The notes beneath the pieces were generated by a model that saw nothing but the letters and a program-made list of their open reading frames with translations, did no database searches and was not told the DNA's origin. The position numbers and the translations under genes are program-made. A DNA stretch of 64,000 nucleotides, from assembly GCF_900169525.1 (NCBI RefSeq), contig NZ_LT821239.1:1076708-1140707 (forward strand), in the 5' to 3' direction. Numbering within the stretch: position 1 is the stretch's first letter; each line of letters begins with the position of its first letter. This DNA comes from Corynebacterium pacaense. GTDB taxonomy: Bacteria; Actinomycetota; Actinomycetes; Mycobacteriales; Mycobacteriaceae. This document shows positions 61,514 through 64,000 of this stretch, one piece after another.

Positions 61514-62815
61514 ATGACTCAATTCTCCGAAACTGAGACCCCTGAAAGTGTGAGCCTGCGGGACAACCTACCGTCCCCGACCCAACTCGCCCCCGTGACC
61601 GGGCTGCCGGTGACCCCGTACAGCCAGGAGGCGAGTCGGGGGGCGGCGTTCCCCGCGCCCTCGCCGGGTGCTGTCGAGGGACCCGCCTTCGGCCATGAAT
61701 CCGAGATGCGTCAGCGCATCGCCCACGCCAAACGCGTGGTGGTCAAGATCGGCTCATCCTCGTTGACCAGTGACGACGACGGGCATACCGTGGATCCGAA
61801 CAGAATCAACACCATCGTCAACGCCCTGCAGGCACGCATGGAGGCAGGATCTGATCTCATCGTCGTCTCCTCCGGCGCCGTCGCCGCGGGCATGGCCCCG
61901 CTCGGGCTGCACACCAGACCGGTGGATCTGGCCACCAAGCAGGCCGCCGCGGCGGTGGGTCAGGTGCACCTGGCCCACCAGTGGGGCCGTTCATTCGCGC
62001 GCTACGGCCGTCCGATCGGGCAGGTGCTACTCACAGCCGCCGATGCGGGCAAACGCGATCGCGCACGCAACGCCCAACGTACCATCGACCGCCTCCGCTT
62101 CCTGGGTGCGGTACCCATTGTCAATGAGAACGACACCGTTGCCACCACCGGCGTCAATTTCGGCGACAACGATCGATTGGCGGCCCTGGTCGCGCACCTG
62201 GTCAGTGCGGATGCCCTCGTTCTGCTCAGTGACGTCGACGGGCTCTTCGACAGGAACCCCAGCGACCCCGGCGCACGCTTCATCTCCGAGGTCCGCGATG
62301 GAAACGACCTCAAGGGTGTGATCGCCGGCGACGGCGGAAAGGTGGGCACAGGCGGAATGGCGTCGAAGGTGTCCGCGGCCCGACTCGCCTCCCGCGGAGG
62401 TGTGCCGGTGCTGCTGACATCGGCGGCTAACATCGGACCGGCACTCGAGCACGCCGGGGTGGGTACGGTGTTCCACCCGAAGGACAACCGCCTGTCCGCC
62501 TGGAAGTTCTGGGCCCTCTACGCGGCTGACACCGCGGGCAAGCTCCGACTCGACGAAGGTGCGGTGCGGGCGGTGACCTCGGCCAGGAAGTCACTGCTGG
62601 CGGTGGGAATCACCGAGATCATCGGGGATTTCCAGGCCGGGGAGATCGTGGAGATCCTCGGACCGGAGGGGCAGATCATCGGACGCGGCGAGGTCAACTA
62701 CAGCTCCGATGAGCTGCGTCCGATGCTTGGATACCAGACCCAGGACCTGCCGGACGGCATGCAGAAACCGGTGGTTCACGCCGACTATCTGTCCAATTAC
62801 GCCAGCAGGGCCTGA
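61514..62815 (+). CDS. proB: Glutamate 5-kinase
   Basis: This enzyme phosphorylates glutamate in the first step of proline synthesis. The kinase core from residue 65 ([20 protein letters not shown]) is nearly identical to my memory of C. glutamicum ProB (369 residues). Here an N-terminal extension of 64 Pro/Ser-rich residues precedes it, for 433 in all. I use ATG 61514 because TATACGAT (61497-61504) is a likely -10 for a leaderless start there; the ATG at 61706 lacks a ribosome-binding site but would give the standard length. [10 protein letters not shown] and the [12 protein letters not shown] substrate segments are intact. proA follows after one gene. Confidence 0.92.
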   Translation: MTQFSETETPESVSLRDNLPSPTQLAPVTGLPVTPYSQEASRGAAFPAPSPGAVEGPAFGHESEMRQRIAHAKRVVVKIGSSSLTSDDDGHTVDPNRINTIVNALQARMEAGSDLIVVSSGAVAAGMAPLGLHTRPVDLATKQAAAAVGQVHLAHQWGRSFARYGRPIGQVLLTAADAGKRDRARNAQRTIDRLRFLGAVPIVNENDTVATTGVNFGDNDRLAALVAHLVSADALVLLSDVDGLFDRNPSDPGARFISEVRDGNDLKGVIAGDGGKVGTGGMASKVSAARLASRGGVPVLLTSAANIGPALEHAGVGTVFHPKDNRLSAWKFWALYAADTAGKLRLDEGAVRAVTSARKSLLAVGITEIIGDFQAGEIVEILGPEGQIIGRGEVNYSSDELRPMLGYQTQDLPDGMQKPVVHADYLSNYASRA

Positions 62816-62863
62816 CGGCCCTCCGGAGTCGCCCCGGCTGCTGTCAACACGATCATCCCGGTG

Positions 62864-62869
62864 TAGGTT
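62864..62869 (+). promoter_or_regulatory. -10 box for leaderless 62876 gene
   Basis: TAGGTT fits TANNNT and ends 6 bases before ATG 62876. No ribosome-binding site is seen. Confidence 0.45.
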
Positions 62870-62875
62870 GGTTGC

Positions 62876-63790
62876 ATGAAATTCATCATGTATCCGCACA
62901 AATGGACCGAAACCATCGCCGCCATCGAGGCCGCCGGGCACGAGAATGTGGATCGTCTGGATTCCGCGGAGCTGCTGTTCTTCAACGGATCCGCACCGGA
63001 GTTCCCCGATCTGCCGGAGAGTGTGAAGATCGTCCAGACCGCAATGGCGGGCATTGACGCGCTGGTGGACAAGGGCGTGGTCAACACCCGGATTCGCTGG
63101 GCGAACGCCGCCGGGCTCTACTCCGATACCGTCGCCGAATCCACCCTCGGTCTCCTGCTCGCGCAGCTGCACGGACATGTCGCGATCACGCGGGCGAGAT
63201 CCTGGAGCGTCCGCGACCGGGTGGAGCGTTCCGTCGACTGGCTCTACGACCACAAGACGGTGGCCGTGGTCGGCGCCGGGGGCATCGGGACGAGATTGAT
63301 TGAAATGCTCGCGCCCTTCAACGTCAAAACCATAGCGGTGAACAACTCCGGTCATCCCGTTGCGGGGGCGGACGAGACCTTCGCGATGGAGGATGCCGGA
63401 CACATCTGGTCGGAGGCCGACTATTTCGTCCTACTGATGCCCCTGACCGAAAAGACGCGCGGCATGGTCGATTCCGGGATTCTCGCCAGAATGAAACCCA
63501 CCGCCGTTGTGGTCAACGTCGGCCGTGGGCCGCTGGTGGTTACCGAGGACCTCGTGTCCGCGCTCGAGGACGGCACCATCGCCGGTGCCGCCCTCGACGT
63601 CACCGACCCAGAGCCGCTGCCGGACAACCATCCGCTGTGGAACATGGACAACGTGGTGATCACGCCGCACACCGCCAACACCAGTGAGCGGATCCGAGCC
63701 CTGACCGGCGCACTGACGGTGCGAAATATCGAACTCTTCGAGGCGGGGGAGAAGATGTCCACCGAGGTCGACGTGGAGGAGGGCTACTAA
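62876..63790 (+). CDS. D-isomer-specific 2-hydroxyacid dehydrogenase
   Basis: This 304-residue NAD-dependent enzyme has [17 protein letters not shown] (GxGxxG, about 127-143), and the catalytic Arg (NVGRGPLVV), Glu ([15 protein letters not shown]) and His (ITPHTAN). It is shorter at the N-terminus than the usual family. The substrate is unknown; similar genes lie between proB and proA in C. glutamicum, as I recall. The ATG at 62876 has a TAGGTT box 6 bases upstream. proA starts 19 bases after its stop with its own promoter. Confidence 0.9.
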   Translation: MKFIMYPHKWTETIAAIEAAGHENVDRLDSAELLFFNGSAPEFPDLPESVKIVQTAMAGIDALVDKGVVNTRIRWANAAGLYSDTVAESTLGLLLAQLHGHVAITRARSWSVRDRVERSVDWLYDHKTVAVVGAGGIGTRLIEMLAPFNVKTIAVNNSGHPVAGADETFAMEDAGHIWSEADYFVLLMPLTEKTRGMVDSGILARMKPTAVVVNVGRGPLVVTEDLVSALEDGTIAGAALDVTDPEPLPDNHPLWNMDNVVITPHTANTSERIRALTGALTVRNIELFEAGEKMSTEVDVEEGY

Positions 63791-63795
63791 TTGGC

Positions 63796-63801
63796 TAGAC
63801 T
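63796..63801 (+). promoter_or_regulatory. -10 box for leaderless proA
   Basis: TAGACT ends 8 bases before the proA ATG at 63810. It is identical to the hexamer in front of rpiB. Confidence 0.5.
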
Positions 63802-63809
63802 GGGCAATC

Positions 63810-64000
63810 ATGAGTTCCCAGACGAGTTCCACTGAACAGATCCGAGATCAGGAGCGCGCCGAAGTTCTGGAGAAGGCGCGCACTGCCAAAACAGTCGCAC
63901 CCGAGATCGCCATTCTCGGTTCGGCGCAGAAGAACGAGGTCCTCCTCCGGGCGGCTGACATCCTCATCGAGCGTGCCGGGGAGATCATCGCCGCCAACGC
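63810..64000 (+). CDS. proA: Gamma-glutamyl phosphate reductase, N-terminal part
   Basis: The frame opens MSSQTSSTEQIRDQERAEV and continues past the window edge with 63 full codons visible. The part EKARTAKTVAPEIAILGSAQKNEVLL and the AADILIERAGEIIAAN stretch match ProA starts. The enzyme reduces glutamyl 5-phosphate made by ProB to the semialdehyde. ATG 63810 lies 8 bases behind TAGACT. Catalytic Cys and NADP-binding parts lie beyond the window. Confidence 0.88.
   Translation, partial: MSSQTSSTEQIRDQERAEVLEKARTAKTVAPEIAILGSAQKNEVLLRAADILIERAGEIIAAN

Overview
The window reads as chromosome from a high-GC Corynebacterium. Codons prefer G or C in the third position. TTG and GTG starts are common, and several starts sit 6-9 bases behind a TANNNT -10 box, the leaderless layout common in actinobacteria. 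From memory, the backbone order (metB, crtB/crtI, pepN, rpiB, tRNA-Gly, tRNA-Pro, tig, clpP1, clpP2, pcaF, pcaR, pcaIJ, clpX, mdh, valS, folC, ndk, rne, rplU, rpmA, obg, proB, a 2-hydroxyacid dehydrogenase, proA) follows C. glutamicum from about cg2687 down to the proBA region. The species cannot be named from the sequence alone.

Layout. 1-1890: end of a rhodanese-type gene, a CsoR/CstR-type regulator, a small Cys-rich protein and metB behind a McbR-type operator. 1894-4135: a TetR regulator facing a short-chain dehydrogenase, then a DedA protein. 4249-12836: an accessory block with a flavin/nucleotide-binding protein divergent from an oligopeptide-type ABC transporter that ends in an alkylhydroperoxidase-like fusion; a second McbR-type operator lies in the divergent promoter, which suggests uptake and breakdown of an organosulfur compound. 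12922-15287: carotenoid genes crtB and crtI. 15341-20896: pepN, a mycothiol-type DsbA oxidoreductase, rpiB and small conserved genes. 21290-24518: two tRNAs, tig and clpP1P2 behind a ClgR-type operator. 24566-27970: the lower beta-ketoadipate genes pcaF, pcaR, pcaI and pcaJ. 27939-34755: an SGNH hydrolase, clpX, a permease, a TetR gene, mdh, and a MerR gene coupled to a frameshifted membrane-protein gene. 34800-46921: Hsp70-like protein, valS, folC, ndk, rne, rplU and rpmA.

46963-59871 is a second accessory block between rpmA and obg, genes I recall as adjacent in C. glutamicum. It holds an intradiol (hydroxyquinol-type) dioxygenase, maleylacetate reductase, an IolT-like sugar porter, a double-length IclR regulator, three Gfo/Idh/MocA dehydrogenases, a TIM-barrel isomerase, and a purine permease fused to an OHCU-decarboxylase-like domain. 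I recall the dioxygenase-to-dehydrogenase part as collinear with C. glutamicum cg3385-cg3392 (iolT2, oxiC, oxiD, oxiE). 59987-64000 is obg, proB, the hydroxyacid dehydrogenase and the start of proA.

The dioxygenase and reductase would feed 3-oxoadipate into PcaIJ and PcaF encoded 20 kb away, so hydroxyquinol could be taken to succinyl-CoA and acetyl-CoA by genes in this window. The most interesting inferences are that the cyclitol dehydrogenases supply that hydroxyquinol, and that the McbR-flanked transporter serves an unknown sulfur source. No IS element, prophage or CRISPR array was seen.
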